Source: Haematococcus lacustris
Taxonomy: Eukaryota > Chlorophyta > Chlorophyceae > Chlamydomonadales > Haematococcaceae
Reading direction: 5' to 3'
DNA: 64,000 nt
NCBI GenBank assembly: GCA_030144725.1
Contig: JASKMD010000008.1
Location: 10,215,529 to 10,279,528 of the forward strand
This document shows positions 1-9,221 of the stretch, piece after piece. The notes under the pieces were generated by a model that worked only from the letters and a program-made list of their open reading frames with translations, was not told the DNA's origin and made no database searches. The translations under genes and the position numbers were made by a program. The number at the start of each line of letters is the position of its first letter. Positions within the stretch are counted from its first letter, which is position 1.

Positions 1-609
1 CATCGTAGCAGATATCACATTTACCCCAGCATAAGTTACAGCACCGACACTCCTCACTCAGTCACAGCCGTGATCTAGCATTGCTTATTGCGCTGTCTTT
101 TGCGCACTATTTTGATATTGGTTATGTTATATACGTTCCTTCGTAGCTGGACATGGCGTTTGTAGTTGGTAGATTGTTTGTAGAGGTCTTGTGAGTGATA
201 GGTGCTGATCTGCAGCGCATAGGAACATGTGTGGCATGTGTCGTTATGTAGTCGACAAGGTTGACATCATCGCTGATGATGCGGGTTTCCAGGATTGGAC
301 GGTCATTTTCGTACCGTGTTTTACACATTGTGTAATGACGTTTGTGATCCTCTACGTCATTTTTTTTACGTTGTTTGCGGTCCTCTACGTCCTGTGATCC
401 TTCTACGTCAGCAAATCTCGTCCTCGTTTCTGCATTTTCGCCCATTCATCATAAACAACTATCAGGGGCTATATTATGTGCATCAAAGCACAATACCCCT
501 ATAACCAGGGGCTATGTTATCTTAAACCCGGCAATGTGATCTGGGCCAACACCTAATTCCCCTGCCCCCACCCCTTCTGTAGGTGGGACGATAGATGTTG
601 CAAGTACCA
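1..609. other. No gene recognised
   Basis: I see no convincing coding exon, RNA gene or long repeat here. Small open frames on both strands have no family resemblance and no splice context. The stretch ends where the conserved 3' terminus of a Fanzor relic begins at about 610. Confidence 0.5.
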
Positions 610-1127
610 GCACATTCCCCTACTCTCATTGGGTAATGGAAGTGTTATCTGTTGTCCAAACTGGGTAACTGCGACCTACAGCCCGGCACCAATACCTGAT
701 TCACTACCCCAACCCGCTTGCGAAGGCCAGGAAACCTATGTTGGCATGAAACACATGCTCTGATGTAAGCAACAGCTTCAGCATTGCGCGGTGCACACAT
801 GCTACTGTGCTACAGGCTGCTGGGCTTGGGCCTTGGGGGCTTGGTCTCGCAGCTTCTTGAAGCCCAATGCTGGGTACTCCTTGCCTTGGGCAGGAAGCCT
901 TCCTCGGTGTGGCCACCTGCACAGCTCCAGTGGGCGCCACTTGCTCTCCCCTGCCCGCTGGAGGTTGAGGGCTGCGTTGCAGTCCCTGTCCACCCATTTG
1001 CCAAGGTCCCCAGGGGTGGCCTGGGCCAGCCAAGGGCACCACATGAGCACCCGCACTGGCGCCTCAAACCGCGATAACATTTACATTGACAACAGCCATT
1101 CAACAGCAGCCAGCAGGATCAGTAGGG
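610..1127 (-). mobile_element. Fanzor family A relic, 3' end with RuvC-III segment
   Basis: On the minus strand an open frame (1080 to 802) carries the last part of a TnpB-like nuclease. It has a DRDCNAALN motif (RuvC-III, catalytic Asp) followed by ELCRW, KGKEYP and KKLRD blocks and a TAG stop at 802-804. Below the stop, about 190 bp of non-coding sequence is shared with the copies near 11.6, 37.9, 44.9 and 53.7 kb and ends at the same GCACATTCCCC boundary. The terminal hairpin is imperfect in this copy. The 5' side is truncated after the motif TTACATTGACAACAG at 1081, so RuvC-I and RuvC-II are missing. It is not a functional gene. The family assignment rests on the RuvC-III context and on matching copies in this window. 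Confidence 0.7.
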
Positions 1128-1360
1128 TAAAAAAAGGTTGCAAGTACTAGCGGGAGATCGCCCCTGTGCGGCCTCTCTTTATATTGTAAGGAGGATATGT
1201 AAAGGAGGGCAAAGTGTGAAGCGGGCGAGCGGGAGAGGGCAGGGGTCAAGCACATCAGCATAGATGCAGGGAGCAACAGGCAGGGGGCAGAAGGCCGAGG
1301 ACAAGGGGCAGGCGGCATGGGGCGGGGGTCAGGGGGCTAGGGGGCAGGGGGTGTAAGGTA

Positions 1361-1365
1361 GGGGC
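1361..1365. repeat. Target-site duplication, left copy (GGGGC)
   Basis: GGGGC directly precedes the TGTAAAG start of the 5' LTR and is repeated directly after the 3' LTR at 7046-7050. Five bases is the usual duplication for Ty3/gypsy integrases. Confidence 0.85.
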
Positions 1366-1665
1366 TGTAAAGTGCGCACCTCTGGAAGAGATTGCCGCTT
1401 CGCGTCGTCTGGGCTGTCTCGTGAATGCGAGCCGTCGCGGGACGCGGGTTACACGTGTAGAGTGAGATTTGGCAGGTTAAAGACTAGCGACATTGCGTTC
1501 GTGAGTACAACTGGTTCGATCCCAGGGAGCCCCGTTCTAAGCTCTAGCCATTCTCGCAACACACCGCTGTAACCCAGCACCCTAGTCGGAAGTCACCGCC
1601 TCGACTGGACCGGCCTTCGAGCTTGTGTCAAAAGGTCATCTGACGTTGCGTCCCCGCACGTTACA
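1366..1665 (+). repeat. 5' long terminal repeat
   Basis: A 300 bp LTR, TG...CA bounded and nearly identical to 6740-7045. It contains a GGTTCGATCCC segment resembling a tRNA box B, which may be chance. It should hold the promoter and the RNA 3' processing signals; no TATA box is obvious. Confidence 0.93.
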
Positions 1666-1667
1666 GC

Positions 1668-1685
1668 TGGTTTCCGACCCCGAGC
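1668..1685 (+). other. Primer-binding site of the LTR element
   Basis: Two bases after the 5' LTR the sequence TGGTTTCCGACCCCGAG begins with TGG, the complement of a tRNA CCA end. This is the expected position for minus-strand priming. I cannot name the tRNA. Confidence 0.6.
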
Positions 1686-1709
1686 ATTTAAGCTCGCGGT
1701 CCAGTCAAT

Positions 1710-2881
1710 ATGACTTCGACTACCCAAAATGTCGCTTCGGCGCACAAGACCAATGGCGCCTCTGGCGTCCTTCCTCCAGCCGCAGCTGTTGTAGCTACAG
1801 CGGAGACGGGTCCCGCATATGGTGCGGCACCGGAACCGGGCGAGGTAATTGCAGGAGTTTTGCATTCGCAGGAGCTTTGCAAGTCGACGGAAAAGATGTG
1901 CTGGTCGATAATGGATTGGTCCAGTTCGACAGTCCTTCGACCCCAAATCGCCTCACTTCTGCGGCCGGTACAAGGGTGAGTCCTCCTGCGGCTAAGCGTG
2001 CTGCTGGTGCTGCTTCGCTCCCAGTCAGCCTTAGACCAGCTAGGAGGCCTGTCGCTGTCGCACATGTCTCGACATTGCTAGCCAAGCCTCTGTCGGACGC
2101 ATTGCGTGCATTGCAACACTTGTATGCCGCTCTGCAAAAGCTTGATGTGCAGAGCGATGTTGCCTCGATATCTGCGGGCACTTCGAACCCTCGCACGCTT
2201 GCTCCGGGAAAGGTATGCCGGTGTTCACCCCGCTGCTGCACCCCTGCCTGCTGTTGCCACTGTCACTGCTGGTCATGACTCCAACTCATGTCGCGGGTTG
2301 CCCGTGACTGAGCGGTGGACTGCTGCCAGTTCGGCCTCTGGCCGCCGTGCACTGTCCGGAGGACCCAGTAGCACATTGTGTTGCACATGGCCTTGACCCT
2401 GTCCTTGCTCTGCCCTCATATCTGCTTGGCTTGGACTGCATGACAGATGTCATGTTGGTCAGTGTGGTTTAACGTGGTCCTGTTGCCAAGGACCTGCATG
2501 CCCTTGTGGCCCCCACTGTGGATGATGCCATTCGTGCAACCATCACCAACCACAAGGCCCTTGTGGCTGCTGGTGGCTCTGGTGTGCATCCTGCCTGACG
2601 GTGTCCGGTTGCTGTTATGCACCATGTGGCCCAGGCACAACATGGGGTTTTGCAGTTGGCCAGGTACCCTCTCACACCTCTTGATTGTCATACCATGAGC
2701 TCATATGATAGTGAGGGTTCCCCTCCTGTCAATGGCTGCTGCTGCCATTGTAGTTTGTGTTGCTGACATGGTGGACTGCATGTCATGTCACACCACATGT
2801 CATGTTACACATGGGCTGAATACACTGAGGCATGCCTTGTGTGTGAACCTGCTCATGTGCCTTTGCTGGTCACCTGAATGA
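1710..2881 (+). pseudogene. Disrupted gag region of the LTR element
   Basis: A short frame (1710-1979, about 89 codons, starting ATGACTTCG) opens 45 bp after the LTR, where gag should start. It then stops, and no single frame spans the rest to the protease. I see no clear CCHC zinc knuckle. A TGA at 2879-2881 closes the pol frame just upstream of the protease motif. Gag is either broken by small indels or expressed by frame changes that I cannot verify. With the intact pol and near-identical LTRs, this copy may depend on gag from a relative. Confidence 0.5.
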
Positions 2882-5800
2882 GCACCCTGTCCGTGTGACA
2901 CTGGTGCTACCCACAGCTTTGTCAGTGCATCATTTGTTGCTGCACATGCTGTACCTGTCCACATGTTGAAGCACATGCAAGAGTGGCATGCTGCTAACAA
3001 CACTGTGTTGAGCTGTTCCCAGTTTGTCAAGGCTGAGCTGAGATTGCCAGGTGTTACAGTACCCTGCCAACTCAATGTCATGCCTTCCCTCTTGCCAGAC
3101 TTTGATGTGCTGATGGGGAATGACTGGTTGAATGAGCATGAGGCCGTGATGTCATACCAGGACAAGACACTCAGCCTAGCATGTGACAAGAGTGAGCCAG
3201 TAGTGCTGCCATGTCCTTCTGCTGGTGTGTTTGAGTCAGGGCAGTCTGCTGTAAGCAACCCTGCCTCCTTCCTGGTCAATGCTCTACGTGCAAAACCCCC
3301 TCTGGCTTCTGCAAAAGTTGCTGCCAGGTGGTTACGAAAAGGAGGCACAGGTGTCTTGGCCCTGATCACTGTGGACAACTCAAGTACCCCTGATCCAGCT
3401 CCAGCTGAACCTGACCTACCTCCAGGTGTGTCCCAGGCACTCAATGCTTTGCTGGATGAGTATGCTGATGTGTTTGCACCCATCACATCTCTGCCACCTG
3501 AGCGTCCTGTGGGCCATGCCATACCTCTTGTGCCTGATGCACGACCCTCTGTGGTACCTCAATACCGCATGAGCCAGGAAGAGCATGCTGAGCTGAAGAA
3601 GCAGGTGCAGGACCTACTTGCCAAGGGCATGATAGAACCAAGCTCCAGTCCTTTTGCTGCTCCTATCCTGTTTGTCAAGAAGAAGTCTGGTGAGTTACGC
3701 ATGTGCCTTGATTACCGTCAGCTCAACAAGATCACCATCAGGGATCAGTATCCACTGCCCAGGATTGATGACTTGTTTGACAAGCTGTCAGGTTGCACTG
3801 TGTTTTCTTCCCTAGACCTTCAAGCAGGTTACAACCAGATCAGGATCACCCCTGAAGATGTGCCCAAGACGGCCTTCAGGACCCCTGACGGCCACTACCA
3901 GTTCAAGGTACTGTCTTTTGGGCTTTGCAATGCACCTGCTACATTCCAGCGTGTCATGAATGATGCATTTGCCCCAGTCCTGAACCAGTGTGCCCTGGTG
4001 TACCTGGATGACATCTTGGTCATGTCCAAATCTGTGGACGAGCATTTGAAGCATCTCAGAAAGGTCTTTGACCTCCTGAGGCTCAACAAGCTCTATGCCA
4101 AGCAGTCCAAATGTGAATTCATGCGTACCACGCTGAAGTTCCTTGGCCATGTCATCTTTGCTGGTGCTATTGCTGTGGACCCTGAGAAAATCAAGAGCAT
4201 TTCTTCCTGGCCTGTGCCTCAATCCCTGCAACAGCTCCAGTCATTCCTAGGTGCTGCTAATTTTGTGCGCAAATTTGTGCATAATTTCAGTGTCCTAGCT
4301 GCACCTCTCACAGATCTGTGTGGCAAAGCTGGTGACTCATTTCTGTGGCACAATTGGCCTGCTGATGAGCTGAAAGCCTTTGCTTCCCTCAAAGCTGCTG
4401 TTGCCCAGGTCCCCATGCTACGTCTACCTGATCACACCCAGCCCTTCCAGGTCTACTGTGATGCCTCACTCCAAGGAGTAGGAGCAGTCCTGATGCAAGA
4501 TGGCTACCCCCTTGCATACCTCAGCAAGAAGCTGTCTTCTGCTGAGCGTAACTACACCACTGGTGAGCAAGAGCTTCTTGCCCTCATCACTGCATGCAAG
4601 GAGTGGAGGTGTTACCTTGAGGGTGTACCATTCACACTCTTCACCGATCACAAGCCTTTGACTGCTCTGCCCACCCAGAAGGTGCTGTCTAGGCGTCAGG
4701 CTAGGTGGATGGAGTTTCTGTCACGGTTTACATTTGACCTGCAGTACCTGCCAGGTGATGCTAATCCTGCTGACCCACTGTCCCGGATACCTGCTGGACC
4801 CCAGGACTGTGCCATGGTGTGTGTTGTTACCACCCGGCGGCAAGCTAAACAGTCTTTGGAGAGGGGGGAAGTGCGTGTGGCGCAGGCTCTGCCCCAGGTT
4901 CCACCTGTGGGTACTCCCTCAAATGCCCCCACTGCCGTTGATGCTTTGGCCCCCCGGCCCACAGTGTCTGATAACCCTGTTGCTGCTCACCATAGTAGGC
5001 TCCCTGAGCTTGAGGCCCCATCTGCTGCTGACACCTCAGTGCACTATCCTGCAGCTCCTGCCCACCCATTGGAACTGGCTGATCACCTGGTCCATGGTTA
5101 CCGGCTTGACCCTGCGTTTACTGCTGAAGCTGATCTGTCTGGCATGTACATGGACGACCATGGCCTGTGGCGGCGCACTGGCAAGGGCACAGTGATGGTT
5201 CCCAATGACCCTGAACTGCGTGAGTACATTCTGCATGAAATGCATGATGCTGCCTATGCTGGTCATGTGGGTATAACCAAAACCCTTGAGAGGCTGTCAC
5301 GAGTGTTCTACTGGGACACCATGCGTGCTGATGTCAGGCACTATGTCACTACCTGTGATGCCTGCCAGCGTGACAAGTCCTCCACACTGAAGCCTGGTGG
5401 CCTACTCAACCCACTGTCCATTCCAGATTACCGTTGGGAGTCAGTGTCAATGGACCTGATCACCAAGCTGCCATCTGCTTCACATGGGTTTGATGCCATC
5501 TGTGTCTTTGTTGACAGGCTCAGTAAGATGGTGCACTTTGTGCCCTGCAAGGAGAGCATGAATGCCAAGGGCTTTGCCCGTCTGTTTGTTGACAATGTCT
5601 TCAAACTGCATGGCCTGCCAAAAGACATGGTCTCTGACCGTGGTCCCCATTTCCACAACACTTTCTGGCACCATGTGCAAAAGTTGCTGGGCATGAGGGG
5701 ATCCTTGTCTTCCTCCTATCACCCTCAGTCTGATGGCCAGACTGAGAGGTACAACCGTGTGTTGGAAGAGATGCTACGTCATTACATCTCTCCCACCCAA

Positions 5801-6499
5801 GCTGATTGGCCTGACTATCTGTCACTTGCTGAGTTTGCTGTGAACAACTCATGGCAAGAGTCCATCAAGTCTACACCGTTCCTGGTTAACACCGGACAGT
5901 CCCCCATTACCCCTATGCTCCACTCTCTACCTGACAAGGGGCGGTGCCCTGAAGGCCTGTCCTATGCTACTTGGTGGCAGGAGGCTGTGGCTAAGGCCAA
6001 GCTATGCATGCAGGCTGCTCAGCAACGTCAAGCTGCCTATGCTAACCAGGACCGTCGAGAGGTGCATTACAAGGTGGGTCAAATGGTCCTGCTCAGCACT
6101 AAGAACATGAGGTTGAAGCCAGGCAAAGCACGTAAGCTGCTGCCACGTTTTGTGGGGCCCTTCAAGGTGCTTGGCTTGGTTGGCCAGGTTGCAGTGAACC
6201 TGCAGCTGCCTGCCTCCATGTCACGTCTTCACCCTGTGTTCCATGTGTCACTCATCAAACCCTACACTGGCACTGATGTGGGCTTCATGCCTCCGCCTGT
6301 TGAGTGGCTTGATGAGGAGCCTGTGTACTATATTGAGCGTCTGCTGGACCACAGACATGTGCATGCAGGAAAGGCCAAGGAGTACCTGGTGCAGTGGGAA
6401 GGCTATGATGCCGACCACAACACCTGGGAGCCACGTTCCAACTTGGTTGGCTGTGACAAGATCCTGGCTGAGTACAATGCAGCTCACAACCTGAAGTAA
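2882..6499 (+). CDS. pol: Ty3/gypsy pol polyprotein (protease-RT-RNase H-integrase-chromodomain)
   Basis: The frame is open from 2882; the first ATG is at 2963, giving 1178 residues. A retropepsin DTGA motif lies in frame at 2897-2908, upstream of that ATG, so the true product probably starts earlier by readthrough or frameshift. Counting from the ATG: reverse transcriptase about 225-400 with LDYRQLN and the catalytic YLDD near 346; RNase H about 494-600 with YCDAS and TDHKPL; integrase zinc-binding H/C region about 755-803 ending CDACQ; integrase core about 825-965 with Asp in SMDLI, Asp in SDRGP and Glu in QTERYN; C-terminal chromodomain about 1120-1175 with YLVQWEGY and NTWEP. The chromodomain normally directs integration toward marked chromatin. 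No internal stop occurs over 3.5 kb, so catalytic competence is plausible. Confidence 0.95.
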   Translation, partial: APCPCDTGATHSFVSASFVAAHAVPVHMLKHMQEWHAANNTVLSCSQFVKAELRLPGVTVPCQLNVMPSLLPDFDVLMGNDWLNEHEAVMSYQDKTLSLACDKSEPVVLPCPSAGVFESGQSAVSNPASFLVNALRAKPPLASAKVAARWLRKGGTGVLALITVDNSSTPDPAPAEPDLPPGVSQALNALLDEYADVFAPITSLPPERPVGHAIPLVPDARPSVVPQYRMSQEEHAELKKQVQDLLAKGMIEPSSSPFAAPILFVKKKSGELRMCLDYRQLNKITIRDQYPLPRIDDLFDKLSGCTVFSSLDLQAGYNQIRITPEDVPKTAFRTPDGHYQFKVLSFGLCNAPATFQRVMNDAFAPVLNQCALVYLDDILVMSKSVDEHLKHLRKVFDLLRLNKLYAKQSKCEFMRTTLKFLGHVIFAGAIAVDPEKIKSISSWPVPQSLQQLQSFLGAANFVRKFVHNFSVLAAPLTDLCGKAGDSFLWHNWPADELKAFASLKAAVAQVPMLRLPDHTQPFQVYCDASLQGVGAVLMQDGYPLAYLSKKLSSAERNYTTGEQELLALITACKEWRCYLEGVPFTLFTDHKPLTALPTQKVLSRRQARWMEFLSRFTFDLQYLPGDANPADPLSRIPAGPQDCAMVCVVTTRRQAKQSLERGEVRVAQALPQVPPVGTPSNAPTAVDALAPRPTVSDNPVAAHHSRLPELEAPSAADTSVHYPAAPAHPLELADHLVHGYRLDPAFTAEADLSGMYMDDHGLWRRTGKGTVMVPNDPELREYILHEMHDAAYAGHVGITKTLERLSRVFYWDTMRADVRHYVTTCDACQRDKSSTLKPGGLLNPLSIPDYRWESVSMDLITKLPSASHGFDAICVFVDRLSKMVHFVPCKESMNAKGFARLFVDNVFKLHGLPKDMVSDRGPHFHNTFWHHVQKLLGMRGSLSSSYHPQSDGQTERYNRVLEEMLRHYISPTQADWPDYLSLAEFAVNNSWQESIKSTPFLVNTGQSPITPMLHSLPDKGRCPEGLSYATWWQEAVAKAKLCMQAAQQRQAAYANQDRREVHYKVGQMVLLSTKNMRLKPGKARKLLPRFVGPFKVLGLVGQVAVNLQLPASMSRLHPVFHVSLIKPYTGTDVGFMPPPVEWLDEEPVYYIERLLDHRHVHAGKAKEYLVQWEGYDADHNTWEPRSNLVGCDKILAEYNAAHNLK

Positions 6500-6726
6500 G
6501 TCCTAGGCCATGCATGCTGGACTATGGCATTCTCAGCATGCTTGTACCTACGGTCAGCTGCTACCTGTGTGGTTATGGTTTCCCTGTGTCTAGTCGGCAC
6601 GCTGGTCTTTGACCGCTCCCTGAGCTGTGACCTGGTGCGCCCTTTGGGTTGCCCAGTAGCTAAATCAGCATGCTGTAGGCAATGCGAGTCACGTGGTTTC
6701 ACCCGTGGCGGAACGGAAGCCCCTTT

Positions 6727-6739
6727 GGAGGGGGAGGAA
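6727..6739 (+). other. Polypurine tract
   Basis: GGAGGGGGAGGAA immediately precedes the 3' LTR. This is the plus-strand primer site of LTR retrotransposons. Confidence 0.85.
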
Positions 6740-7045
6740 TGTAAAGTGCGCACCTCTGGAAGAGATTGCCGCTTCGCGTCGTCTGGGCTGTCTCGTGAAT
6801 GCGAGCCGTCGCGGGACGCGGGTTAGAGTGTAGAGTGTAGAGTGAGATTTGGCAGGTTAAAGACTAGCGACATTGCGTTCGTGAGTACAACTGGTTCGAT
6901 CCCAGGGAGCCCCGTTCTAAGCTCTAGCCATTCTCGCAACACACCGCTGTAACCCAACACCCTAGTCGGAAGTCACCGCCTCGACTGGACCGGCCTTCGA
7001 GCTTGTGTCAAAAGGTCATCTGACGTTGCGTCCCCGCACGTTACA
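6740..7045 (+). repeat. 3' long terminal repeat
   Basis: A 306 bp copy of the LTR. Relative to the 5' copy it has an expanded GAGTGTA run near 6825-6840 and an A for G change in CCCAACACC. It ends in TTACA at 7045 and is followed by the GGGGC duplication. Confidence 0.93.
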
Positions 7046-7050
7046 GGGGC
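7046..7050. repeat. Target-site duplication, right copy (GGGGC)
   Basis: Matches 1361-1365 on the other side of the LTR element. Confidence 0.85.
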
Positions 7051-7306
7051 TAGTGGCTAGCACATCAGCTGGGGGCAAGGATGGCGATGAGGAAGATCGT
7101 GTTGTCGTCCCCATGGTGATGATCATGGTAATAATCATGGTAATTGGGGCAGGTGGCAAGGGGCGGGGGGCAGCGGGCAGGGGGGCTGCAGGAAGGGAAT
7201 AGCGGGTTGGGGGCAGGGGCAGAAGAGCCAGGGAGGGTAGGTGACGAGTGGGGCTAGGGTTATGTAACAATAGACACTGATGTATAGTAGGTCATGTATA
7301 GTAGGC

Positions 7307-7584
7307 CTAGGTCAGGAGCCACTGCTTGGTCTGGCCACCACCACAGCTCCACTGGGTCCAGTCGCCTATCACAGGGCTGTGGCCTGTGGGCTGTGGGCTG
7401 GTGCGGAACTCATCCACTGTCGCCACCCTGCCTGGCTGCATGTCTGTTGGGCCATGCAGCCCCACTACTTTGAGGCAGCCATGCAGCACGGCATAGGCTC
7501 CCAACCCGCCTCGTGTGCCAATGGAAAGCTTACGAAGAAGCTTGCGAAAGATCCATCTCACCCTGTCAAGAGATGGTGCAATAG
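7307..7584 (-). pseudogene. Fanzor fragment (group D) carrying a RuvC-II-like motif
   Basis: The minus-strand frame reads a basic segment (WIFRKLLRKL), then a glycine-rich stretch, then VATVDEFRTS. The same VDEFRTS block occurs in the much fuller Fanzor gene at 29.2 kb, where it forms RuvC-II with its catalytic Glu. The rest of this fragment does not resemble the other copies, so it probably comes from a separate family. Its upstream side is replaced by the foldback at 7585-7822. No RuvC-I or RuvC-III was seen. The call rests on a short motif plus local context. Confidence 0.5.
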
Positions 7585-7822
7585 CACTCCTACAAATTAA
7601 TCCCTGCATTCTTCCCTGCGTTTTTGGCCAACCTTCTCCGATCGGGCTGAAAATTTGATAGATGGTGTTTTGCAGAAAATAAAACATATTGTTTTTGATT
7701 TTTTTTCTCAAAAAACAATATGTTTTATTTTCTGCAAAACACCATCTATCAAATTTTCAGCCCGATCGGAGAAGGTTGGCCAAAAACGCAGGGAAGAATG
7801 CAGGGATTAATTTGTAGGAGTG
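7585..7822. repeat. Perfect foldback: 112 bp inverted repeat with 14 bp loop
   Basis: 7585-7696 and 7711-7822 are exact reverse complements over 112 bases, separated only by 7697-7710 (GATT, T-run, CTCA). The termini read CACTCC...GGAGTG. No convincing target duplication flanks it (TAG on the left, AAT on the right). It is AT-richer than its surroundings. It could be a foldback/MITE-type element or the source of a long hairpin RNA. The absence of any mismatch argues that it is recent. Confidence 0.9.
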
Positions 7823-8457
7823 AATGCGTGGTTCACCTTCGATGGCAGCACCCACACCTCCTTTCACAACAGGAGCATTCGGATCACGAGTTGAATTACT
7901 GTAATGATACGCCCTGTTGGTGATACGCTGATTTGGTGAAACCCAAGAAAACGGTCCTAAAGGCCCTATTGGCACATATTTGGTGACAGCGCCTGGCTTA
8001 AACAGTGAAGTGATACATGTTTGGTGACTCCCTATTCTCAATAGATCTACGAAGCTAGAGGCTGCCAAGTTCAACACCTAGCAATAGCACGTTGTCCACA
8101 TATGTCTTTGTTCACTAGTGGGGCAGCCGCCTTCGAGCACTGAAGCGTGTGGCTGCTTCCATCACAGCCTCATCATCCTCACTATTACTCTCGCCCTCAC
8201 CGCTATCAGAGCTGCTGCTGGCTGAGCTGCTGGCACTGCAGCTGTCGCTTCCATCAGCCTCCACCGTGGCAGCAGCCCTCAAAGCTTGTTTTCAGCTGTA
8301 CCATAGAGTTATGGTGAACTTGAGGGTGCTGCTACAAATTTGGTGACAGCCGCATCTCAAACAAATGGTGATACAATTTGGTGACGAATTGATTTGGTGA
8401 AATCACCAATAGGTAGGGTACGCCCATATAATTATAGTTGGCTCGGATTCCTATAAA

Positions 8458-8496
8458 AAGCTATAATTATAGGCTATAGGACTATAATTATAGCTT
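8458..8496. repeat. AT-rich hairpin (15 bp arms, 9 bp loop)
   Basis: AAGCTATAATTATAG (8458-8472) pairs exactly with CTATAATTATAGCTT (8482-8496). Related CTATAATTATAG tracts recur near 8428 and 10007, inside the same candidate transposon. Confidence 0.7.
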
Positions 8497-8560
8497 GGCT
8501 CAGTAGCTTGGCAGCCTAGTGCGAGAGGTTACGGGTTCGACCCCACGCAAGAGCGTACTT
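8496..8560 (+). repeat. tRNA-like pol III promoter module (possible SINE head)
   Basis: TGGCTCAGTAG (8496-8506) fits a box A, and GGTTCGACCCC (8534-8544) fits a box B. A full cloverleaf cannot be folded convincingly, so this is not a tRNA gene; a tRNA-derived SINE head is the better reading. Similar GCGAGAGGT...GGCTCAAAC sequence precedes the GGGGC array near 41110. Confidence 0.4.
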
Positions 8561-9177
8561 TTCACGTCAAGTCAGCTTAAACAAGCCGTGAGCAGCCCAT
8601 CGACCCGCATGTTTCATAGCAAGCTCATACACAAGACAAGTGTGTTGATGAAATGTTTACGGTGCGACGTTGAGAGGCGGTGATGAACACCAAGTCCATG
8701 TGAGCTAGGCTTATGCGAAGATGTTGATACGGGTGTGGGTTGGGTGGGCTAGGGGAAGGGGGGGGCAGGTTATGTCTGAAAGTGGTCTTGCCGACCCCGG
8801 GCAGGGTCCTACCGGCCCTGTGGAGGGTCGTCATGGAGGGTCATTTAATATTATCTCCACAATGTTGATTCTGATCTGATACGTTGCACGTGCAAACTTG
8901 CCATGTCATGTCTTACAATCATTACTTTGTGCTTAGTGGTACACCACACCAAAAAAGCAGAAGCACTAGCAGCGATACATGTCTCGCAACACCAATGCCT
9001 TGCAACACCAGTACAGAAGACATGTATCGTTGATGCTAAGTACATTGATGCTTCATTGATGTAAGAAGGCTGGGCTGGGCTGGACTGGGCTGGGCTGCCT
9101 CAGCGATGGAGCCAGAAGTGCGGGTGTGAGGAGTTAAGGGGGGGTGACCCCTTTGTGTACCCTAACAACAAGGTGAC

Positions 9178-9221
9178 ACAACACAACAACACACAACACA
9201 ACACAACACAACACAACAACG
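9178..9221. repeat. ACAAC/ACACA simple repeat
   Basis: A short CA-rich tract of ACAACAC units, followed by three near-copies of GCTCCAGGCTGC. Confidence 0.8.

Larger units (their letters stand above)
1366..7045 (+). mobile_element. Full-length Ty3/gypsy LTR retrotransposon (chromovirus)
   Basis: A complete element: 5' LTR 1366-1665, primer-binding site from 1668, a disrupted gag region, one long pol frame, a polypurine tract at 6727-6739, and a 3' LTR 6740-7045. The LTRs begin TG and end CA. The 5 bp GGGGC occurs immediately before the 5' LTR (1361-1365) and immediately after the 3' LTR (7046-7050), as expected for a target-site duplication. The LTRs differ by a 6 bp length change in a TGTAGAG-type repeat and very few substitutions, so insertion was recent. 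The domain order protease, RT, RNase H, integrase, chromodomain places it among chromoviruses. Confidence 0.95.

Noticed and set aside
1625..2278. 217-codon plus-strand frame overlapping the 5' LTR end as gag
   Set aside because: It begins inside the LTR and conflicts with the frame opening at 1710; its cysteine/serine-rich composition looks like a shadow frame.
8496..8560. A tRNA gene
   Set aside because: Boxes A and B are present but acceptor and T stems do not pair properly, so it is treated as a SINE-like module.
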